From Halomonas sp. SpR8 (GTDB lineage Bacteria; Pseudomonadota; Gammaproteobacteria; Pseudomonadales; Halomonadaceae): a stretch of 64,000 nt of DNA. The DNA lies in assembly GCF_031010195.1 (NCBI RefSeq), contig NZ_JAUAMC010000007.1, positions 124,001 to 188,000 on the forward strand. Direction: 5' to 3'. The notes beneath the pieces are model-generated. The model was given only the letters and a program-made list of their open reading frames with translations. It was not told the DNA's origin and ran no database searches. Below are positions 51,122 through 58,350 of this stretch, in pieces. Position numbers and translations under genes: made by a program. The first letter of the stretch is position 1. The number at the start of each line of letters is the position of its first letter.

Positions 51122-51219
51122 TGCGAGAGGCCGAGGGTGAAATTCCCTTGGTCTACTCACCAACCCCGCTGACGGCTAAGTTTTGGTAGGATCGAGAAAA
51201 CAGACGAGGAGTGGTCAGC

Positions 51220-52794
51220 ATGCCGCGCTTCAAGGCTTATAACTACGATCAGAACGCCATGGTGGTGATCAACTACCAGGATCAGCTCCAGCCAGGCACC
51301 TTTGAACACGCTGTGCACTACCTGATCGAGCACAAACTCGACTTGTCTGTTTTCCATCCCAAGTACCGCAATGATGCGACCGGTCGGCTGGCCTATGATC
51401 CGGCTATCTTGTTGAAGATCATTCTGTTTGCTTACTCAAAAGGCATCACCTCCAGCCGTGAAATGCAGTGGAGCTGTGAGACCAATATTATTTTCAAAGC
51501 CCTTTCCTGCGATACCGTTCCCCACTTCACCACACTGGCAAGCTTCGTTAGTCGCCATGCTGATGAGATTGAAGCACTGTTCGAACAAGTGCTACTGGTG
51601 TGCCACGAACAAGGCTTGTTGGGTAACAAACTCTTTGCGATTGACGGCTGTAAGATGTCCTCCGATGCCTCCAAAGAGTGGTCTGGCACGTTCAAAGAAC
51701 TGGACGAGAAACGGGATAAATTGAGAGGTCTGATTCGGCATCACCTACTGGAGCACTACGCGCGTGATGAAGCCGAAACGGAAGCCGATCTGGATCGGGA
51801 TATCCGACGGGCCAAGACGATTCTCTCGCTAGATGCCGCCATGAACAAAGTGGATCGTTTCCTAAAGACGCACAGCCCAAGGATGGGGCGGGGAAAGCGA
51901 ATCAAGGAAGTGAAGAGCAATCTGACCGATAACGAAAGTGCCAAAATGACCACCAGCAAGGGCACGATTCAAGGCTATAACGGTGTAGCCACGGTGGATA
52001 AAAAACACAAGATCGTCATTGATGCCCAGGCCTTTGGCGAAGGCCAGGAACATCACACCTTACAGCCCGTACTGGAAACGGTCGAAGCCCGTTTTAAGAA
52101 ACTGGGGATTGCGGAAAACATCTACCAGAGAGGCACCGTCGTCACGGCAGATACAGGCTTTGCCAACGAAGCCAATATGAAGTATCTGCACGAACAGCAG
52201 ATCAATGGCTACATCCCCGATAACCAGTTCCGCAGCCGAGATCCGAAATTCGCCGACCAGAAAAACAAATACGGCAAGCGCCACCAGAGCTTACCAGATA
52301 AAGGCTGGCGAGAGACGACGCCCGCCAGCGCGTTCCAGTTTGATCCGGTAGAGCTAACGTGTATTTGCCCAACTGGCGAAAAACTGTCCTATCGCGGGCA
52401 ACGAGAAACGGACAATGGCAAGATCCGGGTACACTTTGAAGGGCGTCTGCTGCAATGTCGGCATTGCCCAAAAAAATACCGATGCATGCAGAACCCAAGC
52501 TCGGCCGACCATCGCAACGGCGCTGGCCGACAAGTATCTTTTATTATCGAGAACAAGCGCTTACCCAATTACACTGACTGGATGAAGCACCGAGTCGATA
52601 GCCCCAAGGGCAAAGAAATTTACAGCCACCGTATGTCGGTAGTAGAACCGGTGTTCGGTAACATTGGCACGACGAAGAGACTTAGCCGCCTCAGCCTGCG
52701 GGGCAAGAAGAAGGTGCAAGGTCAGTGGAAGCTCTACTGTATGGTGCACAATATTGAGAAGTTAGCGAATTATGGTCATTTGGCCGCGTCATGA
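51220..52794 (+). CDS. IS1182-family transposase
   Basis: A 524-residue DDE transposase. The N-terminal DUF772 region (YDPAILLKIILFAYSKGITSSR) is followed by the DDE core with FAIDGCKMSSDASKEW and TADTGFANEAN, and a C-terminal region with HRMSVVEPVFGNIGTTKRL carrying the conserved Glu. A zinc-like Cys cluster (LQCRHCPKKYRC) is inserted, as usual for this family. ATG 51220 has GAGGAG upstream. The gene looks intact, although the left end of the element is split by the intron. Confidence 0.93.
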   Translation: MPRFKAYNYDQNAMVVINYQDQLQPGTFEHAVHYLIEHKLDLSVFHPKYRNDATGRLAYDPAILLKIILFAYSKGITSSREMQWSCETNIIFKALSCDTVPHFTTLASFVSRHADEIEALFEQVLLVCHEQGLLGNKLFAIDGCKMSSDASKEWSGTFKELDEKRDKLRGLIRHHLLEHYARDEAETEADLDRDIRRAKTILSLDAAMNKVDRFLKTHSPRMGRGKRIKEVKSNLTDNESAKMTTSKGTIQGYNGVATVDKKHKIVIDAQAFGEGQEHHTLQPVLETVEARFKKLGIAENIYQRGTVVTADTGFANEANMKYLHEQQINGYIPDNQFRSRDPKFADQKNKYGKRHQSLPDKGWRETTPASAFQFDPVELTCICPTGEKLSYRGQRETDNGKIRVHFEGRLLQCRHCPKKYRCMQNPSSADHRNGAGRQVSFIIENKRLPNYTDWMKHRVDSPKGKEIYSHRMSVVEPVFGNIGTTKRLSRLSLRGKKKVQGQWKLYCMVHNIEKLANYGHLAAS

Positions 52795-52975
52795 AGGGGT
52801 TGGGGCGGGGCATGTAGCTTTGTGACAGCAAAACACCGTCTTCAACTAGCTTTAGCTGGGCGCTCAAGTGGCTGAATACCAATATTAGGATGACTCAGCC
52901 AGATGACTGGCTGAGTCAATAAATTAGGACGACAGGCGATAGACGTGGCTCGAAATCGGGTTTTTCTACAGCCTC

Positions 52976-52983
52976 GTTAAGTT
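52976..52983 (+). other. attC of cassette 5, right remnant
   Basis: GTTAAGTT follows the right repeat of the IS1182-family element and supplies the second core missing at 49261. Confidence 0.65.
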
Positions 52984-53016
52984 CCTAGAGAAGTACTCGG
53001 GCAGTAAGGAGGTTTA

Positions 53017-53640
53017 ATGAAAAAGATGTTTTTAGCTTCATCTTTCGTTGATGTAGCAGATTTATTCGTGAAGTTCGCCGAGGAAAAATGTGCAGGCAAA
53101 ACTGTTACATTCATACCAACGGCGAGCCTTGTCGAAGAGGTGAAGTTTTATGTGGATGCTGGCAAAAAGGCCCTTCAAAAATGCGGGCTAATTGTTGACG
53201 AGCTTGAAATTTCAACGGCAACAAAAGAAAAAATAGAAAGTACGATTCAAAAAAATGATTACATTTATATTACTGGTGGTAACACTTTCTTTCTGCTTCA
53301 AGAGCTGAAAAGAACAGGCGCGGATAAAATCATATCAGAACAAATCAGTTCAGGAAAAATTTATATTGGAGAGTCTGCCGGCTCCATTGTGCTTTCATGC
53401 AATATTGAGTATGTAAAAGACATGGATGATTTCACTGCCGCGCCGAACATAGGTACGTTTTCATCATTAGGCATGATTGATTTTTGTCCGGTTCCTCATC
53501 ATACAAACTTTCCATTCAAAGAGTCAGTTGAGAGCATCATCTCTAGTTATGAAGGGAAAATGGATCTTTGCCCAATTAGCAACACTCAAGCAATTGTCGT
53601 ACATGGCAATAAATTTGAAGTATGGGGTGTCGAAACTTAA
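53017..53640 (+). CDS. Cassette 6: peptidase E-like S51 peptidase
   Basis: A 207-residue cytoplasmic protein of the S51 family, homologous to dipeptidase E (aspartyl dipeptidase). The nucleophile is in YIGESAGSIVL (GxSAGS), and ITGGNTFFLLQEL and PHHTNFPF are conserved family segments, the latter with the expected His. The substrate is not known for such cassette members. A GGAGG site precedes the ATG. Base composition is AT-rich. Confidence 0.88.
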   Translation: MKKMFLASSFVDVADLFVKFAEEKCAGKTVTFIPTASLVEEVKFYVDAGKKALQKCGLIVDELEISTATKEKIESTIQKNDYIYITGGNTFFLLQELKRTGADKIISEQISSGKIYIGESAGSIVLSCNIEYVKDMDDFTAAPNIGTFSSLGMIDFCPVPHHTNFPFKESVESIISSYEGKMDLCPISNTQAIVVHGNKFEVWGVET

Positions 53641-53706
53641 CAAGCTACTGCACCGGAAAAATAACTCGCTGCCGCTCGTCATTTTTAGGTGAGTAAAGCG
53701 TTAAAT
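53635..53706 (+). other. attC site of cassette 6
   Basis: CTTAACAAGC to AAGCGTTAAAT, with inner stem GAAAAATAACTCGCTGC. It is closely similar to the attC at 57683. Confidence 0.85.
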
Positions 53707-53724
53707 TTTCAATTGGGTTTAGTG

Positions 53725-54156
53725 ATGAATATTGAGGTCGTAGGAAAAGCAGATCACCTTAAGCTGATAGAAATCTGGGAGGCATCGGTCAGAGCAACTC
53801 ACGGCTTTTTAGCTGAAGATTATCTGCAAGAATTAAAGCCGTTAATTCTGAAGCAGTACTTTGACGCTGTTGATTTAAGGTGTGCTAAAAACAGCAATGG
53901 TGAAATACAGGGATTCTGCGGCGTGCATGACGGTAATATTGAAATGTTGTTTATTTCACCTGGTGTTCGCGGAAAAGGCATTGGTGCAATGTTAGCGGCC
54001 CATGCTCTCAAAGAGCAGGGGGCGACAAAAGTCGATGTAAACGAACAAAATGAGCAGGCGCTAGGTTTTTACCAGCATATTGGTTTTAAAGTGACGGGGC
54101 GCTCCCCAGTCGATGGGCAGGGTAAAGCCTATCCGCTGTTGCATATGGCGTTATAA
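53725..54156 (+). CDS. Cassette 7: GNAT N-acetyltransferase (YjaB-like)
   Basis: A 143-residue GNAT protein. The acetyl-CoA loop is FISPGVRGKGIGAML, and the end NEQALGFYQHIGFKVTGRSP is typical of the YjaB-like subgroup. ATG 53725 (MNIEVVGKAD) is the natural start; the open frame upstream to 53689 belongs to the preceding attC. Confidence 0.88.
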   Translation: MNIEVVGKADHLKLIEIWEASVRATHGFLAEDYLQELKPLILKQYFDAVDLRCAKNSNGEIQGFCGVHDGNIEMLFISPGVRGKGIGAMLAAHALKEQGATKVDVNEQNEQALGFYQHIGFKVTGRSPVDGQGKAYPLLHMAL

Positions 54157-54158
54157 AA

Positions 54159-54243
54159 ATTTAACAAGGCCAGCCAAGACAACGTCTTTTTCGTTACGGC
54201 TCTGCCTTCACTACAAAGCTGCGCGTGTTAGCGGCGTTAAATT
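54159..54243 (+). other. attC site of cassette 7
   Basis: TTTAACAAGGCCAGCC to GGCGTTAAAT. It is nearly the same site as the split attC of cassette 3, including TTCACTACAAAGCTGCGCG. Confidence 0.88.
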
Positions 54244-54255
54244 CTAAGGGGTTTC

Positions 54256-55005
54256 ATGGCATCACTTTATGACAAACCCGTCCGCGCCCTTATGCATGAC
54301 ATGGTGCGTGACATAGATTTGAAGCCGGATACCGTGATTTCGCGTGACCGAGTCCGTTCTTGGTTCAGGGAAAACTATCCAAAAATCAAAGACGGAACGA
54401 TTGCTGCGCACCTGCTTAGAATGTCGGTTAACTCGAAAAGCCGGGTGCACTACGGAGCCAAACCAGGAGAGGATGATCTATTCTTTCAAGTCGACTCCAA
54501 ACATTTTCGCCTCTATCGACCACAGAATGACCCGGTGCCAATATATCCAGGGGATGATGTCGAACATGCCATAAAGGAAGAAGTTCAGGAGCTAGCAGAG
54601 GAAGGTAGCCCAGCATTTGCGTACGAAAAAGACCTGCAGAATTATCTCGCAAGAAACCTTCACCTCATAGAATCAGGCCTCACTCTGTTTGAGGATGAAG
54701 GGATAAATGGCCTTGAATTCCCAGTGGGTGGAAGGTTTATCGATATTCTGGCTACGGATTCAGATGGCAACTACGTTGTCATAGAGCTAAAAGTATCCAA
54801 AGGGTACGACAGGGTCGTCGGTCAGTTGCTGCGGTACATGGCCTGGATCAAGAGAAACCAGACGGAACCTGAGCAGTCGGTTCGAGGTATTATCGTGGCT
54901 CGGCATATTTCGGAGGATTTGTTACTCGCTTGCTCTGGGGTGCAGGGCGTTCAGTTATTCGAATATGAGCTATCCGTCAGTCTGCGAGAGGCTCGAATTG
55001 AGTGA
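54256..55005 (+). CDS. Cassette 8: NucS-like nuclease domain protein
   Basis: A 249-residue protein. Residues 1-85 look like a winged-helix-type region (ISRDRVRSWFRENYPKIKDG, then a DDLFFQV/FRLYRP strand pair). Residues 115-249 resemble the NucS/DUF91 nuclease fold: FAYEKDLQNYLARNLHLIE, then EFPVGGRFIDILATDSDG and VVIELKVSKGYDRVVGQLLRYM, where the Glu, Asp, ExK and Gln form a PD-(D/E)xK-type active site. Mismatch repair or defence are possible roles; neither is shown. Confidence 0.82.
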   Translation: MASLYDKPVRALMHDMVRDIDLKPDTVISRDRVRSWFRENYPKIKDGTIAAHLLRMSVNSKSRVHYGAKPGEDDLFFQVDSKHFRLYRPQNDPVPIYPGDDVEHAIKEEVQELAEEGSPAFAYEKDLQNYLARNLHLIESGLTLFEDEGINGLEFPVGGRFIDILATDSDGNYVVIELKVSKGYDRVVGQLLRYMAWIKRNQTEPEQSVRGIIVARHISEDLLLACSGVQGVQLFEYELSVSLREARIE

Positions 55006-55008
55006 AGA

Positions 55009-55087
55009 ATTTAACAATACGCGTCACACGGATGCTCTTTTCTCTGTTTCGCTCCACAAAGGCCACCGGTGTGCTCTGCGTTAGCTT
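55009..55087 (+). other. attC site of cassette 8
   Basis: TTTAACAATACGCG to CTGCGTTAGC with paired CCACAAAGGCCACCGG inside. It resembles the degenerate site at 61018. Confidence 0.85.
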
Positions 55088-55126
55088 CTGAGTACATAAA
55101 GCACACAATGTGCTAAACTTTGGATT

Positions 55127-55405
55127 ATGAAACCGATCACATGGAACTCAGAGAAGAACAAGCTTCTCGAAGAGGAACGGAATATCTCTTTCGAGGATGT
55201 AGTCTTGCATATCTCGATCGGGGGTATTCTGGACACATTCGAGCATCCGAATCAGCAACGGTATCTGGGCCAGCAAATCCACGTGATTGAGATAGAGGGG
55301 TATGCCTATTTGGTCCCCTTCGTGGAGTCGGAGGATGAGGTTTTTCTGAAAACGATCATTCTGAGCCGGAAAGCGACCAAAACCTATTTAGGAGGTCCAA
55401 AATGA
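55127..55405 (+). CDS. Cassette 9a: BrnT-like toxin
   Basis: A 92-residue basic/acidic mixed protein resembling BrnT-type (RelE-fold) ribonuclease toxins: ITWNSEKNKLLEEERNISFEDV near the N terminus, then VIEIEGYAYLVPFVESEDEVFLKTI and ILSRKATKTYL at the end. It overlaps its partner gene by four bases, toxin first, as in brnTA. Activity is not shown by sequence alone. Confidence 0.8.
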   Translation: MKPITWNSEKNKLLEEERNISFEDVVLHISIGGILDTFEHPNQQRYLGQQIHVIEIEGYAYLVPFVESEDEVFLKTIILSRKATKTYLGGPK

Positions 55406-55674
55406 GCAGACTGGATAAAGAAGAGCAGGAAATTCTGGACGCATTTGATGCAGGAGAGCTGCAGCGAGCGTCAGACATTGAAGATGGGAAAGTGCGGCAC
55501 CAACAATACGCCAAGGCGATGTTCAAGAAAGATGCCCGTATCAACATCAGGCTTTCTTCCAAGGATCTCCGGGGGCTCCAGAAGAGAGCTCTTGCCGAAG
55601 GTATTCCTTACCAAACACTGGTTGCCAGCATCCTTCACAAGTATGTGGAAGGTCGCTTGCATGAGGATCGGTAG
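55402..55674 (+). CDS. Cassette 9b: CopG/BrnA-like antitoxin
   Basis: A 90-residue protein with an acidic N terminus (toxin-binding part) and a C-terminal ribbon-helix-helix-like region (DARINIRLSSKDLRGLQKRA, then GIPYQTLVASILHKYVEGRL). It is the expected DNA-binding antitoxin for the preceding toxin and probably represses the pair's own promoter. Confidence 0.82.
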   Translation: MSRLDKEEQEILDAFDAGELQRASDIEDGKVRHQQYAKAMFKKDARINIRLSSKDLRGLQKRALAEGIPYQTLVASILHKYVEGRLHEDR

Positions 55675-55748
55675 CTAACCAGGCCGTGCACCGGATGCCA
55701 GACCCTCCGCTTCGCTGAGGTCTTGTCACCGGTGATGGCGGGCGTTAA
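55671..55748 (+). other. attC site of cassette 9
   Basis: TAGCTAACCAGGCC to GGGCGTTAAG, with long paired arms (GTGCACCGGATG... and CACCGGTGATGGC). Confidence 0.82.
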
Positions 55749-55761
55749 GGAGCATATTCGA

Positions 55762-56265
55762 GTGCAGTTAATACTTCCGAGCCCAGATTATGAGAGCAGC
55801 TACCGAGAATATATTCAGGAGCTGGGTGATGAGGAGCGCTACCCGTTCCCTCTGGACTTTGATTGTACTGATTTTTCAGGGCTGCTGGCGAAACTAGAAA
55901 ATTTCAAAAATGGAGTTGATCTTCCGGAGGGTTTTGTTCCGGCATCGACTTACTGGCTGGTCGACGACGGTAAAATACTGGGCGTGTCCAATCTCAGGCT
56001 CCACCTAAATGACAGAATACGGCATGCGGGAGGCCATATTGGGCTCGGTATAAGGCCTTCCAGCCGGGGAAACGGGCTTGGTAGTGTTCTAATGACGCTC
56101 ACTATCGAGAAGGCTATTGAATACGGAATTCTTGAGATCCATGTTCATTGCCACAAACACAATGAGCCATCGGCCAGAATGATCAAGGCTAATGGTGGCA
56201 GGCTGGAATCTGAGATCAACGATGGCGGGGAGGTTGTTCAACGCTACGTGGTCAATGCTCCTTAA
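55762..56265 (+). CDS. Cassette 10: GNAT N-acetyltransferase
   Basis: A 167-residue GNAT protein. The acetyl-CoA loop is GLGIRPSSRGNGLGSVLM and the end is HNEPSARMIKANGGRLESE. GTG 55762 is preferred as the start because TAAGGAG precedes it by about 10 bases; an open frame from 55723 would start within attC. The substrate is unknown. Confidence 0.82.
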   Translation: MQLILPSPDYESSYREYIQELGDEERYPFPLDFDCTDFSGLLAKLENFKNGVDLPEGFVPASTYWLVDDGKILGVSNLRLHLNDRIRHAGGHIGLGIRPSSRGNGLGSVLMTLTIEKAIEYGILEIHVHCHKHNEPSARMIKANGGRLESEINDGGEVVQRYVVNAP

Positions 56266-56333
56266 CAATCGCAAGCAATACGGACCTACGGGCCCGGACG
56301 TCGCTACGCTCCGTCGTTGTTGCGAGCGTTATA
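56259..56333 (+). other. attC site of cassette 10
   Basis: CCTTAACAATCGC to GAGCGTTATA, with internal palindrome ACGGACCTACGGGCCCGG. Confidence 0.85.
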
Positions 56334-56352
56334 CGCCACGCGAATAGAAACG

Positions 56353-56862
56353 ATGATGCCAAACACGAAAAGAACAATTGCTCAATGCGCCTGCGGAAGT
56401 GTCGAATTTTACGTGATCGGTAATCCAATCTTGGGGGTAGCCTGTTACTGTGATGACTGCCAGGAAGGCGCACGCCAGATTGAAGCCCTGCCGAGCGCAT
56501 CTCCTGTTATGTGCGCGGATGGCGGAACTGAACTTCTGCTCTTCCGAAAAGATCGTATGGAGTTTTTAAAAGGTGGTGAACTCTTACGCGACCATCGGAT
56601 CAAGGATGGCTCTCCCACAAGAAGAGTTGTCGCGACATGCTGTAACACCGCGCTGTTTCTCGATTTTCAGAAGGGGCATTGGTTCTCTGTCTACCGGGCC
56701 AGATTCGGCGATGATGCACCACCAATCCAGGTGCGTATTCAAACTAAGTTCAAGCCCAATCATGACACCATTTTGAACGACGTACCTAGCTACAAGACAT
56801 ATCCGCTAAGGTTTGTAGGGAAGCTCATGGCTGCAAGAGTCGCCATGTTAATTGGTCGATGA
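56353..56862 (+). CDS. Cassette 11: GFA-like zinc protein (DUF6151 type)
   Basis: A 169-residue protein resembling glutathione-dependent formaldehyde-activating enzymes. AQCACGSVEFYV supplies a CxC and VACYCDDCQEGARQIE a CxxC, with another Cys pair at ATCCNTALF. The family fold binds zinc, but activity on formaldehyde is doubtful for these short members. ATG 56353 is followed directly by a second ATG at 56356. Confidence 0.75.
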   Translation: MMPNTKRTIAQCACGSVEFYVIGNPILGVACYCDDCQEGARQIEALPSASPVMCADGGTELLLFRKDRMEFLKGGELLRDHRIKDGSPTRRVVATCCNTALFLDFQKGHWFSVYRARFGDDAPPIQVRIQTKFKPNHDTILNDVPSYKTYPLRFVGKLMAARVAMLIGR

Positions 56863-56867
56863 TACAT

Positions 56868-56944
56868 GTATAACAATCGGCTTATGTTTGCACCCTTCGG
56901 CTGCCGGACGCTCGCAAACTCGCGCCGTCTAGCCGGGCGTTTAG
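56868..56944 (+). other. attC site of cassette 11
   Basis: GTATAACAATCGGC to GGGCGTTTAGG with inner paired TTTGCACCCTTCGG and ACTCGCGCCG arms. Confidence 0.82.
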
Positions 56945-56951
56945 GGATTAA

Positions 56952-57047
56952 ATGAACTATCGATTTGTAGTCACCGGTGGCCCAGGCGCTCGGCTTAATT
57001 CAGGCGTTATCCTCACGAAGATCGTTGAAGTCCTGCAATGCCGATAG
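56952..57047 (+). pseudogene. Cassette 12: stump of a P-loop ATPase gene
   Basis: A 31-codon frame begins MNYRFVVTGGPGARLNSG. The first 13 residues match the start of AAA-type ATPases (VVTGGPGAGKT expected), but the Walker A Lys-Thr is lost. Right after GGCCCAGGCGCT the DNA changes to CGGCTTAATTCAGGCGTTATCC, which looks like the end of an attC. The gene body seems deleted by recombination into an attC. Confidence 0.6.
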
Positions 57048-57080
57048 GTAGTCGAGCAATAACCCAGGAACAGAATCTAC

Positions 57081-57659
57081 ATGGCACAGATACTTCTTTT
57101 TCATCACGCGCAAGGGCTGACATCCGGGATCCGTGAGTTTGCCAATAGGCTGAGACACGCGGGTCACATTGTTCATGTTCCGGATCTGTATGAGGGGCGT
57201 GTGTTCGATGATTTAGACAAGGGTGTTGCCTATGCACAGGAAATCGGATTCGACTCAATAATAGAGCGCGGTATTAAGGCCGCAGAGGGTTTGCCTCGTG
57301 AGCTCGTTTTCTCTGGGTTTTCCATAGGTGTTCTGCCTGCACAAAAGCTGGCACAGACTCGCGCTGGGGCGATTGGTGCCCTGTTTTTTCATTCATGCGT
57401 TCCGTATTCGGAGTTCGGTCCCGCTTGGCCCAACGGCGTCAGGGGGCAGATTCATGGGATGGATCGGGACAAACTATTCGTGGATGAGGGTGACCTCAAC
57501 GCGGCCCAAGCCATAGTCGAGACAACCGAGGAGGTTGAACTTTTCCTCTATCCGGGGGAGAAGCACTTGTTTGCAGACAACAGCCTAGCATCGTACGACG
57601 AGGGAGCAGCTGCGTTGTTGACCAAACGCGTACTTGGCTTTCTCAATGAGCTCGGCTAA
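57081..57659 (+). CDS. Cassette 13: dienelactone hydrolase family protein
   Basis: A 192-residue alpha/beta hydrolase. The nucleophile elbow is VFSGFSIGVLPAQ (Ser), with KLFVDEGD (Asp) and GEKHLFADNS (His) completing the triad in the dienelactone-hydrolase layout; this family more often has Cys at the nucleophile position. The substrate is unknown. The start ATG follows CAGGAACAG. Confidence 0.85.
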   Translation: MAQILLFHHAQGLTSGIREFANRLRHAGHIVHVPDLYEGRVFDDLDKGVAYAQEIGFDSIIERGIKAAEGLPRELVFSGFSIGVLPAQKLAQTRAGAIGALFFHSCVPYSEFGPAWPNGVRGQIHGMDRDKLFVDEGDLNAAQAIVETTEEVELFLYPGEKHLFADNSLASYDEGAAALLTKRVLGFLNELG

Positions 57660-57682
57660 CTCTATGCCACACTATATGATCC

Positions 57683-57753
57683 CGGATAACACGTTGTTGC
57701 ACACAGAAAAATTACTCGCTGCGCTTCCAATTTTCTGATTAGCAAGGCGTTAG
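57683..57753 (+). other. attC site of cassette 13
   Basis: GGATAACACGTTG to AAGGCGTTAGC, with inner AAAAATTACTCGCTGCGC. It is a near copy of the attC at 53635. Confidence 0.82.
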
Positions 57754-57784
57754 CTGCTTGAAACGTGAAAGAGGATTAGTACTA

Positions 57785-58111
57785 ATGAAAAAGAGTGTAG
57801 AAAACACGGAACAGTTGGCCACTGTAAATCAGAAAGTAGTCAGTGACGGGGAAGTCCTACCCTCAGTTCATCTAAAGGATGGCAGTAAGGTTCAGACAGG
57901 AACCGTTGCAACTATGCTACATAACATTAATCTTTATAACGCTGGTGAGCGAGGTCAAGTGGAGAAAGAGCTTGAGCTCGCTGTTCCAACGCTTATTAAG
58001 GTCGGTCTGTTTGATCTCTTTTCCGTCGAGGATTGGATAGCTGGCACTAATCCTGGCCGGCGTTTCGTAGGTGAATGTGCAAAAACCTATTTGGCTCGTT
58101 CAGGCAGCTAA
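57785..58111 (+). CDS. Cassette 14: small conserved protein of unknown function
   Basis: A 108-residue soluble protein containing SVHLKDGSKVQTGTVATMLH, then ELELAVPTLIKVGLFDLF and WIAGTNPGRRFVGE. Proteins with these blocks recur in bacterial genomes and cassettes (I recall DUF7709, but cannot check). No catalytic motif is obvious. ATG 57785 is the first good start; an extension to 57758 lacks a ribosome binding site. Confidence 0.7.
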   Translation: MKKSVENTEQLATVNQKVVSDGEVLPSVHLKDGSKVQTGTVATMLHNINLYNAGERGQVEKELELAVPTLIKVGLFDLFSVEDWIAGTNPGRRFVGECAKTYLARSGS

Positions 58112-58186
58112 CAAGACAACTAAATTAAATTCGCTCCCTGCGGTCGCCGGACGCTCGTTCCTCGCGCCGTTTATTACGGGCGTCAG
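58106..58186 (+). other. attC site of cassette 14 with altered second core
   Basis: GCTAACAAGAC at the left. The right core reads GGCGTCAGG, with C in place of the second T of GTT. The inner arms GCTCCCTGCGGTCGCCGGACGC are intact. Confidence 0.75.
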
Positions 58187-58312
58187 GCACAACGAAATAA
58201 AGTATGAGCGCGATTAATGACCGCTGCTTAACAAGGCGCAGCCGTTCGCGGTGGACGCCGAACGCCCTTTACATGGCTCCTTAGTCGCCACTCGCTGTGC
58301 TTCGGCGTTAAG
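58187..58312 (+). other. Cassette 15: cassette with no recognisable gene, plus its attC
   Basis: After the cassette 14 attC only about 38 bp precede a further complete attC (58225-58312: GCTTAACAAGGCGC to TCGGCGTTAAGCC). The only frame (ATG 58205, about 26 codons) runs into that attC. This is an almost empty cassette. Confidence 0.75.
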
Positions 58313-58350
58313 CCGCTCCCCATGCCGACGATACAATCGGAGGTGACGAA

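Larger units (their letters stand above)
49275..51160 (+). mobile_element. Group IIC intron
   Basis: About 1.89 kb. The 5' end GTGTG fits the GUGYG consensus. Domain IV contains the reverse transcriptase gene, and a 34-nt domain V is at 51088-51121, followed by a domain VI hairpin and an AC 3' end. It lies about 13 bp after the attC hairpin, inside the inverted repeat of an IS1182-family element. Group IIC introns prefer sites just after hairpins. The first 560 bp (49275-49833) hold the structured RNA domains and no gene. Confidence 0.85.
49262..52975 (+). mobile_element. IS1182-family element, interrupted by a group II intron
   Basis: Terminal inverted repeats are GAGGCTGTAGAAA (49262-49274) and TTTCTACAGCCTC (52963-52975). 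The element has GTT on both sides, within the attC second core. Removing the intron (49275-51160) extends the left repeat with CAACCCC, matching the AACCC of the right repeat with one extra base. The remaining element is about 1.83 kb, a normal size for the family. The 168 bp after the transposase gene are non-coding. Confidence 0.85.
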
